Shown: piece by piece, positions 54,678 through 62,663 of the stretch | Layout: every line of letters begins with the position of its first letter | Numbering within the stretch: position 1 is the stretch's first letter | NCBI RefSeq assembly: GCF_900109705.1 | Contig: NZ_FOAI01000003.1 | Coordinates: forward strand, 186,001-250,000 | Reading direction: 5' to 3' | Origin: Roseivivax marinus | GTDB lineage: Bacteria; Pseudomonadota; Alphaproteobacteria; Rhodobacterales; Rhodobacteraceae | Length of the DNA: 64,000 nucleotides | Translations under genes and position numbers: made by a program | Notes under the pieces: generated by a model | Told to the model about the DNA's origin: nothing | The model's database searches: none | What the model saw: only the letters and a program-made list of their open reading frames with translations

Positions 54678-56076
54678 TCCGCTCGTGCCAACACTTGGCG
54701 GGATCGCGGCGACACTGGCCGGTGCCTACATCCTCGCCGACCAGTTCGTCGTGGACCTGCCCGCCCCCGCCCGCGGTGGGTTCGAGATCGTCCCGGCCGC
54801 GAACGCGCAGGAGGCCGCGACTCCGAACGGGGCCGCCGATGCGGCGCGGATGGACGACGCGGCCGCCACGTCGCGCGCCGACGCCGGTGACGCCGCACCC
54901 GAGGCCGAGATGCACACGGCGTCCGCCGAGGCCGACGGGTCCGCGGCCGCGGCATCCTCGCACGAGGGAGGATACGGCCTCGGCCGTCCGGCCCTCGACG
55001 AGGAAATCGCGGCCTGGGACATCGATATCCGGCCCGACGGGCAGGGCCTGCCCCGGGGCGAGGGCGACGTCTGGACCGGCGAGGAACTTTTCGTCGCGCA
55101 GTGCGCCATGTGTCACGGCGATTTCGGCGAGGGGGCGGGCCGCTGGCCGCAGCTCGCGCTCGGCACGGGAACGCTGACGAGCAATGACCCGGTGAAGACC
55201 GTGGGCTCGTACTGGCCCTATCTTTCGACGGTGTGGGACTACGTGCACCGCGCCATGCCCTTCGGCAATGCGCAGTCGCTGTCGGATGACGAGGTCTACG
55301 CGATCACCGCCTACATCCTTTACCTCAACGAGATCGTGGAGGATGATTTCGTCCTGTCTTCCGACAGCTTCGCCGAGGTCGAGATGCCGAATGCCGGGGC
55401 CTTCTACATGGACGATCGCGCCGAGACCGAGCTGCCCGAGTTCTCTCGCGAGGTGTGCATGGAGAACTGCAAGGAGGACGTGAAGATCACCATGCGGGCC
55501 CGCGTTCTCGACGTGACTCCCGAGGGCGGCGACGATGCCGAAAACGCCCCGAACGAGGCTGCGGCGCCGGAAGAGGCGATGGACGGCGGCGACCACGCTG
55601 CGTCGGACGAGGCCTCTGCGAACGACGCGGCCCCGGCGGAGGAGCAACAGACCGAGACCGCGCAGACTGCCTCCGGCGGCGCCGCGCCCGAAAGCGCTTC
55701 GACTTCCGAGACCGAGGATGCGCCGGAAGACATCCGGATCGTCGCCGCCGATCCCGCCCTGATCGAGGACGGCGCCAAGGTGTTCCGCAAGTGCCAGGCC
55801 TGCCACCAGGTCGGCGCAGATGCCTCGAACCGCGTGGGCCCGCAGCTCAACGGTCTGCTCGGGCGGACAGTGGGCAGCGCGGAGGGCTTCAGCTATTCCA
55901 ACACCTTCGAGAAGGCCCACGACGCGGGCGAGGTCTGGACGGCGGAGCATCTTGCCGAGTTCCTCGCCGACCCGCGCGGCACCTACACTGGCACCAAGAT
56001 GTCCTTTGCCGGTCTCAAGGACGACGCGGACATCGAGGCGGTCACCGCCTACATCGAAGCCGAGGGCGCCGAGTGA
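54658..56076 (+). CDS. soxD: SoxD, diheme cytochrome c of sulfane dehydrogenase
   Basis: A 472-residue periplasmic cytochrome. After an N-terminal hydrophobic segment (residues about 10-35) and a disordered Ala/Glu stretch, the first haem site is CAMCH (149-153). A long acidic Ala/Glu/Asp-rich linker (about 285-355) leads to the second haem domain with CQACH (379-383) and a distal methionine in GTKMSFAGL. It passes electrons from SoxC to the respiratory chain. Its stop overlaps the GTG start of soxE. Confidence 0.95.
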   Translation: MSKSPLNPLVPTLGGIAATLAGAYILADQFVVDLPAPARGGFEIVPAANAQEAATPNGAADAARMDDAAATSRADAGDAAPEAEMHTASAEADGSAAAASSHEGGYGLGRPALDEEIAAWDIDIRPDGQGLPRGEGDVWTGEELFVAQCAMCHGDFGEGAGRWPQLALGTGTLTSNDPVKTVGSYWPYLSTVWDYVHRAMPFGNAQSLSDDEVYAITAYILYLNEIVEDDFVLSSDSFAEVEMPNAGAFYMDDRAETELPEFSREVCMENCKEDVKITMRARVLDVTPEGGDDAENAPNEAAAPEEAMDGGDHAASDEASANDAAPAEEQQTETAQTASGGAAPESASTSETEDAPEDIRIVAADPALIEDGAKVFRKCQACHQVGADASNRVGPQLNGLLGRTVGSAEGFSYSNTFEKAHDAGEVWTAEHLAEFLADPRGTYTGTKMSFAGLKDDADIEAVTAYIEAEGAE

Positions 56077-56441
56077 CGCGCGCCGGGCTCCTCGCTCTCG
56101 CGGCGCTGGCTATGGCGGCCGGTGGTGCGGGAGCGCGGGCCGAGACGTCCCATGCAGAGGCGGCCATGACGCCCGGCGGCGACGAGATCGCCGGCATCCT
56201 CGCCCTCGAACCCGACCTTGGCTACGGCGCCTACCTCGCGTCGGACTGCACAAGCTGTCACGCCGATGCGGCCGCCGAGGGGATTCCTCGCATCCGTGAT
56301 CTGCCGACCGGTACCATCGTGGCGGCTCTGGTGGACTACCGGCGCGGCGCACGGCAGCATCAGGTCATGGAGACGATCGCGCGCAGGCTCGGCGATGAGG
56401 AGATCGCCGCGCTGGCCGCATTTTTGGGCGAGGCCGACTGA
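56073..56441 (+). CDS. soxE: SoxE-like monoheme cytochrome c
   Basis: A 122-residue periplasmic cytochrome with signal peptide (RAGLLALAALAMAAGGAGA) and haem site CTSCH (59-63), followed by PTGTIVAALVDYRRGARQHQ, a block seen in cytochromes that partner flavocytochrome c. It starts at GTG 56073 inside the soxD stop (GTGA). SoxE of Paracoccus is a larger diheme protein; this one is half that length. With the flavoprotein encoded 28 bases downstream it would form an FccAB-like sulfide dehydrogenase. Confidence 0.85.
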   Translation: MTRAGLLALAALAMAAGGAGARAETSHAEAAMTPGGDEIAGILALEPDLGYGAYLASDCTSCHADAAAEGIPRIRDLPTGTIVAALVDYRRGARQHQVMETIARRLGDEEIAALAAFLGEAD

Positions 56442-56468
56442 CGCCTCGCGCTTCAGGGAGGGACGGCC

Positions 56469-57731
56469 ATGACTTTCGACAGACGGACGGTGATCGGCGG
56501 GCTCGCCGCCGGCGCGGCGGCGCTTTCCGCGCCGATGGTGATGGCGCAGGGCGTCCCGCGCGTCGTGGTGGTCGGCGGCGGCGCCGGGGGCGCCACGGCG
56601 GCGCGCTACATCGCCAAGGGATCGCAGGGCGCGGTGAGCGTCACGCTGATCGAGCCGACGCGCCGCTACTACACCTGCTTCTTCTCGAACCTCTATCTCG
56701 GCGGTCTGCGCGAGATGGACAGCTTGGGCCACGATTACGGCACGCTGGCCGCCGAGTATGGCATCAACGTCGTGCACGACTGGGCCGTGGGCGTCGACCG
56801 CGACGCCAGAACCGTCTCGCTCGCCTCGGGCGGATCGATCCCCTACGACAAGCTGATCCTCTCGCCCGGCATCGACTTCAAGGAGGGTGCGGTTCCCGGC
56901 TGGGACGTGACCGCGCAGACCGCCATGCCGCACGCCTACAAGGGCGGCACGCAGGCGCAGCTTCTGAAGGCGCAGGTGATGGCGATGCCCGAGGGCGGCA
57001 CCTTCGCGATCGTCACGCCGCCCAACCCCTATCGCTGTCCGCCGGGCCCTTACGAACGGGTCTCGATGGTCGCCCACACGCTGAGCGAGGTGAACCCCTC
57101 GGCCAAGATCCTCATCGTCGATCCCAAGGAGGGCTACTCCAAGCAGGCCCTGTTCGAGGAGGGCTGGCAGGCGCACTACGGCGGCATGATCGAGCGGATC
57201 GGTCCGGATTTCGGGGGCACCAACGTGTCGGTCAATCCCGCAGAGATGACCATCGACATCGACGGTCAGGTCGAGAGCGTGGACGTCTGCAACGTGATCC
57301 CGGCGCAGCAGGCCGGGCATATCGTGCACGCCGCCGGCCTGACCGATGGCGACTGGGCCCCGGTGAACGCGGACGACCTCTCTTCGAAGACGGATCCAGA
57401 CGTGCACATCCTCGGCGACTCCGCGGCGCAAGGCGACATGCCGAAATCTGGCTTCGCCGCCAACAGCCAGGCCAAGGTCTGCGCTAACGCCGTGCTCGGC
57501 GCTCTCACCGACGCCCGTGTCTTCCCGGCGCGGTTCTCGAACACCTGCTGGTCGCTCATCGCGCCCGAGGACGGCGTGAAGGTCGGCGCAACCTACGAGG
57601 CGACCGAGGAAAAGATCGCCTCCATCGACAGCTTCATCAGCCAGCCCGGGGAGGACGCAGAGACCCGCGCGCAGACCTACCAGGAAAGCCTTGGCTGGTA
57701 TGCCGCGATCACGGCGGACATGTTCGGCTGA
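56469..57731 (+). CDS. soxF: SoxF, flavoprotein of flavocytochrome c sulfide dehydrogenase type
   Basis: A 420-residue periplasmic FAD protein with a Tat signal (DRRTVIGGLAAGAAALSAP), dinucleotide motif VVVVGGGAGGATAARYI, and two cysteines at the expected redox places: YYTCFFSNLYLGG near residue 72 and NPYRCPPGPYERV near 192. FccB/SoxF oxidise sulfide to sulfane sulfur with transfer to the cytochrome subunit. It has GGGAGGGA upstream and is the last of the sox genes on this strand, though a DUF302 gene follows. Confidence 0.95.
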   Translation: MTFDRRTVIGGLAAGAAALSAPMVMAQGVPRVVVVGGGAGGATAARYIAKGSQGAVSVTLIEPTRRYYTCFFSNLYLGGLREMDSLGHDYGTLAAEYGINVVHDWAVGVDRDARTVSLASGGSIPYDKLILSPGIDFKEGAVPGWDVTAQTAMPHAYKGGTQAQLLKAQVMAMPEGGTFAIVTPPNPYRCPPGPYERVSMVAHTLSEVNPSAKILIVDPKEGYSKQALFEEGWQAHYGGMIERIGPDFGGTNVSVNPAEMTIDIDGQVESVDVCNVIPAQQAGHIVHAAGLTDGDWAPVNADDLSSKTDPDVHILGDSAAQGDMPKSGFAANSQAKVCANAVLGALTDARVFPARFSNTCWSLIAPEDGVKVGATYEATEEKIASIDSFISQPGEDAETRAQTYQESLGWYAAITADMFG

Positions 57732-57905
57732 GGCGTGGTCCCGCGGCGCCGGATCGCGCCGTCCGCGCCCGCGGGCCAGCCACATGTCCGAACCGAACGG
57801 CCCGTCTGCCTCCGGCGGGGATATCGAGGCCAATAAGAAGGGGAGCGGCCGCGCCCTTGCCGGCGGTCGGGATCCCGGGAGCCAACAGCAGAAAGGAAAT
57901 ACGCC

Positions 57906-58346
57906 ATGTCCGTTCGTATCGCAGCCGCCGCGACCTGCCTCGCGCTGGGGCTGGCCGCGCCTCTCGCCGCGCAGGACGCGATCACATACGACTTCGAGGG
58001 CTCGTTCGACGACGCGACCTTCGCCGTCGAGAACGCCATCGTGAACCAGGGTCTCGTGATCGACTCCGTCAGCCACGTGGGCGACATGCTGGCTCGCACC
58101 GGCGAAGACGTGGGCAGCGCGCAGGAGCTCTTCACCGGGGCCGACATATTCCAGTTCTGCTCGGCGGTGGTGAGCCGTGAGGTGATGGAGGCGGATCCCC
58201 TGAACGTGGTGCACTGTCCCTACAGCATCGCCGTGACCGAGCGCGACGGCGCGGTCATGATCCTGCACCGGTCCTATCCCGACGGCGCCATGCAGCAGGT
58301 CGAGGACCTGCTGTCCACCATCGTCGCCGAGGCGGGCGGCAGCTGA
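57906..58346 (+). CDS. Secreted DUF302 family protein
   Basis: A 146-residue protein with signal peptide (ATCLALGLAAPLAAQ) and the DUF302 fold: DFEGSFDDATFAVENAIVNQ, then FQFCSAVVSREVMEADPLNV and CPYSIAVTE. The family is widespread near redox and sulfur genes, but no function is established. It lies 174 bases after soxF on the same strand, so it may be co-transcribed or have its own promoter. AGAAAGGAA precedes the ATG. Two cysteines (in FQFCSAV and VHCPYS) could form a disulfide. Confidence 0.85.
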   Translation: MSVRIAAAATCLALGLAAPLAAQDAITYDFEGSFDDATFAVENAIVNQGLVIDSVSHVGDMLARTGEDVGSAQELFTGADIFQFCSAVVSREVMEADPLNVVHCPYSIAVTERDGAVMILHRSYPDGAMQQVEDLLSTIVAEAGGS

Positions 58347-58400
58347 GCCCGCGCCGGCAGGGTGGTGGCTGACCGCGCTGGCCGCGGTCCGCGTGTCCGT

Positions 58401-59321
58401 TCAGAGCGGGGAAAAGCGGTAGGCCTCGCCGTCGCGCGAAACCGTTCCGAGGCCGCCGTCCGGCAGGTGGAAGCCCACGAAGGTCTCGCCGCTATCGGCC
58501 AGTTCCGCGAGCAGGGTGGTGCGTGTCTCGATCCCGCGCTCCGGGTCGTGGTCCGCGGGGCTCGGCCAATCGGGCCGCGCCAGCGCGAGGTGGCCGTTGC
58601 CGATGGCGTCGCCGACGACCAGCGCCGAGGCGTCGCCGTCCGTGATCCGCGCGCCCACATGGCCCGGCGTGTGGCCCGGCAGCGGCAGGAGGCGCAGGCC
58701 CGGCATCACTTCGGCGTCCTCCGCCACCCGCTCCAGCCGATCGCCCAGCGTCTCGATCCGTCGCGCGGCGCCGACGGCAAAGCTCTGGCGCGCCTCGCCA
58801 AGCGCATCGACCGTCGCCGGATCGGTCCAGTAGGCGGCCTCGGTCTCGGCCATGACGTGGCGGGCATTCGCGAAGAGCGGTTCGTCGAAATCGTCGAGCG
58901 CGCCCCAGAGGTGGTCGGGATGGCCATGGGTAAAGACCAGGTCGGTGATGTCGTCCGGCGCGAGGCCGAGGGCGTCGAGGCCTGCCGTGATCTCGCCGGC
59001 GGTCGGCATGAAACCCGCGCCCGAGCCCGCGTCGAACAGCACGCGGCGGTCGCCCGAGGTCCAGAGCGTCAGGTTGCACGGTGCCCGGGCCGCGCCCGGC
59101 TCGATCCCCGCCGCTTCGAGGATCGCGCGCGCCTCGTCCGCGGGCAGGTCGCCGATCACGAAGCTCTCGGGCAGCACCAGGTGCCCGTCAGAGACCGTTC
59201 GCAGCGTGCCGCTGCCGATCGTGGTCTCGGCCACCACCGCCGTGGCAATGCCGCCAACGGAGGCACACCCCGCCGCCGCGCCGAGCCATGTCAAAACCGT
59301 CCTGCGCCGAATGTCGGGCAT
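58401..59321 (-). CDS. Secreted metallo-beta-lactamase-fold hydrolase (SoxH-like position)
   Basis: A 306-residue protein with a Tat-like N-terminus (MPDIRRRTVLTWLGAAAG) that also has a possible lipobox before Cys18. The metal site HxHxDH is in FTHGHPDHLWGALDDF, with further ligands in LPGHTPGHVG and VVGDAIGNGH. Sox clusters of Paracoccus end with soxG/soxH of the same fold, one of which is a thiol hydrolase; here the gene is on the opposite strand behind the persulfide dioxygenase-like gene. The start at 59321 has GGAGGAG. Confidence 0.85.
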   Translation of the reverse strand: MPDIRRRTVLTWLGAAAGCASVGGIATAVVAETTIGSGTLRTVSDGHLVLPESFVIGDLPADEARAILEAAGIEPGAARAPCNLTLWTSGDRRVLFDAGSGAGFMPTAGEITAGLDALGLAPDDITDLVFTHGHPDHLWGALDDFDEPLFANARHVMAETEAAYWTDPATVDALGEARQSFAVGAARRIETLGDRLERVAEDAEVMPGLRLLPLPGHTPGHVGARITDGDASALVVGDAIGNGHLALARPDWPSPADHDPERGIETRTTLLAELADSGETFVGFHLPDGGLGTVSRDGEAYRFSPL

Positions 59322-59396
59322 GTCGAATCTCCTCCTTCTTCTTGTGCCGTCAGGATAACAGGCCCCGCCCAAGGCGGGCGAGGCCGGGCCGCCCGC

Positions 59397-60296
59397 TCAG
59401 AAGCGGTTTGCGGGAATCTTGAAGTAGCTGTTGCCGTCCGCCTCGGGAGCGGGCAGGCGGCCGCCGCGCAGGTTGACCTGAAGGGCGTGCAGCATCCGGT
59501 CGGGCAGGTTCAGGGTGGCGTCGCGGGCCTCGCGCACTTCGACGTATTTCTCCTTCGACACGCCGCCGCCGAGATGGGTGTTGTGGGCCTTCTGCTCGGC
59601 CACGGTGCTTTCCCAGGCGGGATCGTCGCGGCCCTCGGCACCGTAGTCGTGGCCGATGAAGATGCGGTGCTCGTCGGGGTAGGACAGAATCTCCATCAGC
59701 GAGTCGTAGAGCATCGCCGCCGATCCGCCGGGGAAGTCCGCCCGGGCCGTGCCGCTGTCGGGCTGCATGAAGGTGTCGTGCGCGAAGATCGCATCGCCCA
59801 CCACGTAGGTGATCGACCCCAAGGTGTGACCCGGGGACAGCAGGACTGTCGCGTCGAGATCGCCGATGCGGAACGTGTCGCCCTTGGCGAAGAGACGGTC
59901 GAAGTCGGAATCCACATCGAAGGCGTCAGGTTCGTGGTAGAAGTCGCGCCAGAGGCCCGCGATCTCGCGCACCTTCTCGCCGATGGCGGTCTGCACGCCG
60001 GTCTTCTCCTTGAGGTAGGAGGACGCCATCATGTGGTCGGCATGGGGATGGGTGTCGAGGATCCACTCGAGCGTGAGACCTTCCCGCGCGATCCAGTCCA
60101 GCGCCCAGTCGGCGCTTTCGGTCGAGGTGCGCGCACGGGCCGGGTTGAAGTCGAGCACCACGTCGATCAGCGCGCATCTGGACGTCGCCTCGTCGATGCA
60201 GATGTACTGGCAGCTGCCGCTGGCCTTGTCGTAGAAGCCGACGACCTTCGGGCTGCCGGGGCCGCGCGAGGGGCTGACGGAATGGGGGATGCTCAT
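59397..60296 (-). CDS. Persulfide dioxygenase-like protein (Blh/ETHE1 group)
   Basis: A 299-residue cytosolic metallo-beta-lactamase-fold protein. The iron/metal site is in ILDTHPHADHMMASSYLKEK, followed by LSPGHTLGSITYVVG and FIGHDYGAEGRD; the C-terminus reads LPDRMLHALQVNLRGGRLP. These blocks match the Blh group of persulfide dioxygenases, which oxidise glutathione persulfide to sulfite. It is encoded directly behind a SulP permease and in one transcript with the SQR fusion, so it is likely to consume the persulfide made by SQR. Confidence 0.88.
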   Translation of the reverse strand: MSIPHSVSPSRGPGSPKVVGFYDKASGSCQYICIDEATSRCALIDVVLDFNPARARTSTESADWALDWIAREGLTLEWILDTHPHADHMMASSYLKEKTGVQTAIGEKVREIAGLWRDFYHEPDAFDVDSDFDRLFAKGDTFRIGDLDATVLLSPGHTLGSITYVVGDAIFAHDTFMQPDSGTARADFPGGSAAMLYDSLMEILSYPDEHRIFIGHDYGAEGRDDPAWESTVAEQKAHNTHLGGGVSKEKYVEVREARDATLNLPDRMLHALQVNLRGGRLPAPEADGNSYFKIPANRF

Positions 60297-60312
60297 GCAG
60301 GTAGTCTCCGGT

Positions 60313-62052
60313 TCATTCTGCGGCGTCGGCCCGGTCGGGCCGCTGCGCCAGTGCTGTCCAGGCGTCGTATTGCGACAGGAACACGCGCCCGTTCAACTGG
60401 TCGAGGAAGTGCGTCGTCTTGAGCCGGTCCATCACCGGTCCCTTCACTTCCGAGAGGTGCAGGCCGACGTTCATGTCGGCCAGCCGATGGTTCACCGCCT
60501 CGAGGCTCTCGAGCGCGGAGTAGTCTATGGCGTTCACCGCGGAGCACATCAGGACCACGTGCTGCACCTCGCAGCCTTCGGTCACGCGGTCCTGCACCAG
60601 GTCCTCGAGGAAGCGCGCGTTGACGAAGTAGAGGCTTTCGTCGATGCGCAGCGTCAGGACGCGCGGATCGGTGTGGACATCGTGGCGGTCGATGTTGCGG
60701 AAGTGGTGCGTGCCGGGCACCAGCCCGACCTCGGCCACGTGTGGGCGCGAGGTGGTCCAGAGGTGCAGCAGGACCGACAGGATCACGCCGGAGGCGACGC
60801 CGATCTCGACACCCATGGTCAGGGTCAGCAGGATCGTGGCGGCGACCGCGGCGAAGTCGGCGCGGGAATAGCTCCAGGTCTTTTGCAGGATCGACAGGTC
60901 GACGAGGCTCAGGACCGCGACCACGATGGTCGCCGCCAGCGTGGCGTTCGGCAGGTAGTAGACCAGCGGCGTCAACGCCACTGCGGCGATGGCGAGGCCT
61001 GCCGCGGTGAAGGCGCCGGCGGCGGGCGTTTCGGCGCCCGCGTCGAAGTTCACCACCGAGCGCGCGAACCCGCCGGTGACGGGATAGCCGCCGGTGAAGG
61101 CCGCGCCGAGGTTTGCGGCGCCGAGGCCGATAAGTTCCTGGTCGGGATCGATGCGCTGGCGCTTCTTGGCGGCCAGCGTCTGCGCGACCGAGATCGACTC
61201 CACGAAGCCGATCACCGAGATCAGGATTGCCGGGATCAGCAACTGCCGGACAAGGTCGGCCGAGAGGCCCGGCATGGTCAGCGGCGGCAGCGCCTGCGGC
61301 ACCGAACCCACGACGGCCACGCCCCGGTCGGCCAGTCCGAGGGCCCAGACCGCCAGCGTGGTCACCACGACCGCCGCCACGGGCCCGGCCTTGGTCGCGA
61401 TGTCGGCTGCGAGCGGCCCCGCACCCATGCGGCGCAGCAGCGGCTTGAGCCCGCGCCGGACCCAGAACAGGAAAGCGGTCGCGGCGACGCCGATGACCAC
61501 GGTGATCGGGTTGATCCCGCCCAGGTGCGACAGCAGCGATCCCACCATCTCGATCAGCGTGTGACCGTGCGCCTCGACGCCGAGGATATGCTTGAGCTGG
61601 CTGGTGGCGATCAGGATCCCCGAGGCCGTGATGAAGCCCGCGATCACCGGGTGACTGAGGAAGTTCGCCAGAAAGCCCAGCCGGAAGACGCCCAGAAGGA
61701 CGAGGAACCCGCCCGAGAGTCCGGCCAGCGTCAGGGCCGCGACCGCATATCCCGCCGTGCCCTGTTCGGCGACCTGGCCCACCGCCGAGGCGGTGAGAAG
61801 CGACACCACCGCGACCGGACCCACGGCCAGCGCGCGCGAGGTCCCGAAGATCGCGTAAAGCAGGATCGGCGCGATCGAGGCGTAGATGCCGGCCTCGGGC
61901 GGCAGGCCCGCGAGCAGCGCGTAGGCCAGCGATTGCGGGATCAGCATGATCGTCACGATCACCGCCGCGATCATGTCGTTGGTCAGCGCCGAGCGGTCGT
62001 AGCGCCGTCCCCAGTCGAGGATGGGCAGGTAGCGGCTGAGGGTGCGGGGCAT
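60313..62052 (-). CDS. SulP-family anion permease with STAS domain
   Basis: A 579-residue inner-membrane transporter: 10-14 helices (PQSLAYALLAGLPPEAGIYAS near residue 40 is the SulP signature), GGYPVTGGFARSVVNFDAGA near residue 325 and a cytosolic STAS domain from about residue 440 (LTLRIDESLYFVNARFLEDL, AIDYSALESLEAVNHRL). SulP proteins move sulfate, bicarbonate or related anions. Between SQR and persulfide-dioxygenase-like genes, import of sulfate is not needed; export of sulfite/sulfate or co-transport may be the purpose, but direction is unknown. Confidence 0.92.
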   Translation of the reverse strand: MPRTLSRYLPILDWGRRYDRSALTNDMIAAVIVTIMLIPQSLAYALLAGLPPEAGIYASIAPILLYAIFGTSRALAVGPVAVVSLLTASAVGQVAEQGTAGYAVAALTLAGLSGGFLVLLGVFRLGFLANFLSHPVIAGFITASGILIATSQLKHILGVEAHGHTLIEMVGSLLSHLGGINPITVVIGVAATAFLFWVRRGLKPLLRRMGAGPLAADIATKAGPVAAVVVTTLAVWALGLADRGVAVVGSVPQALPPLTMPGLSADLVRQLLIPAILISVIGFVESISVAQTLAAKKRQRIDPDQELIGLGAANLGAAFTGGYPVTGGFARSVVNFDAGAETPAAGAFTAAGLAIAAVALTPLVYYLPNATLAATIVVAVLSLVDLSILQKTWSYSRADFAAVAATILLTLTMGVEIGVASGVILSVLLHLWTTSRPHVAEVGLVPGTHHFRNIDRHDVHTDPRVLTLRIDESLYFVNARFLEDLVQDRVTEGCEVQHVVLMCSAVNAIDYSALESLEAVNHRLADMNVGLHLSEVKGPVMDRLKTTHFLDQLNGRVFLSQYDAWTALAQRPDRADAAE

Positions 62053-62063
62053 TCAGGTGATCC

Positions 62064-62609
62064 TCACTGGCCGTGCTGGTGGCCCGGCCCGGAATGGTCG
62101 GTCTCGTAGCCCCGCGCCCGGGCGTAGAGCATGGTCTGGTGCCGGTCGAGCAGGGGCGCCGTGTGCAGATGCGCGGCGAGGTGGGCTGCTCGGAGATCGC
62201 CTTCGACGGCGCCGATGCGCGCGGTGGCCCGCGTGACGTCGTCCGGCGAAGGGGCAGTGTCGCCCGAGAACAGCGCGTCGAGGTCGGCCTCGGCGGCGAT
62301 CAGTGCCTCGCCGAGGGGCCGGACGACGGCGAGCATGTCCTGCCGGATCGCCTCGACCGCGTCGCGCGTCCGCGCGTCGAGCGACAGCTCATCCGCCAGT
62401 TCGAGCACGTGCAGCGGCCCCGGCCAGCCGTTCAGTTCGGCCGCGCGGGCATAGCCGAGACCGGCGCCCGTGCGCAGGCCCTCGGTCCGCTCCTCCGACA
62501 GCCCGGCGATGGCGCGCGTGTCCTGACCGGCATAGGGCGACGCGTCCTGCGCCGGGGCGGCGCCGGCAAGGCCGAGGCCGAGGACCGGGATCGAAAGAAA
62601 GCGGATCAT
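62064..62609 (-). CDS. Spy/CpxP-like periplasmic protein with His-rich tail
   Basis: A 181-residue exported helical protein with signal peptide (FLSIPVLGLGLAGAAPA). The mature start YAGQDTRAIAGLSEERTEGL, AELNGWPGPLHVLELADEL and the long helices that follow resemble a group of Spy/CpxP (heavy-metal-resistance-like) proteins common in this order. The C-terminus HSGPGHQHGQ can bind metal. It is encoded 11 bases before the SulP gene in the SQR operon. The exact role (chaperone or metal sensor) is unknown. Confidence 0.75.
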   Translation of the reverse strand: MIRFLSIPVLGLGLAGAAPAQDASPYAGQDTRAIAGLSEERTEGLRTGAGLGYARAAELNGWPGPLHVLELADELSLDARTRDAVEAIRQDMLAVVRPLGEALIAAEADLDALFSGDTAPSPDDVTRATARIGAVEGDLRAAHLAAHLHTAPLLDRHQTMLYARARGYETDHSGPGHQHGQ

Positions 62610-62663
62610 GGGGGTCTCCGTGGGGCGTGGGAGCGTCGGGCGCCGCGGCCCGACAGTCCAGTG

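Noticed and set aside
57732-57800. Terminator after soxF from the CCCGCGG/CCGCGGG pair
   Set aside because: The arms are complementary but 20 or more bases apart with competing GC-rich pairings and no T run, so the DUF302 gene might still be co-transcribed.
56049-58268. 739-residue minus-strand frame opposite soxE, soxF and the DUF302 gene
   Set aside because: Antisense shadow of three clear exported-protein genes.
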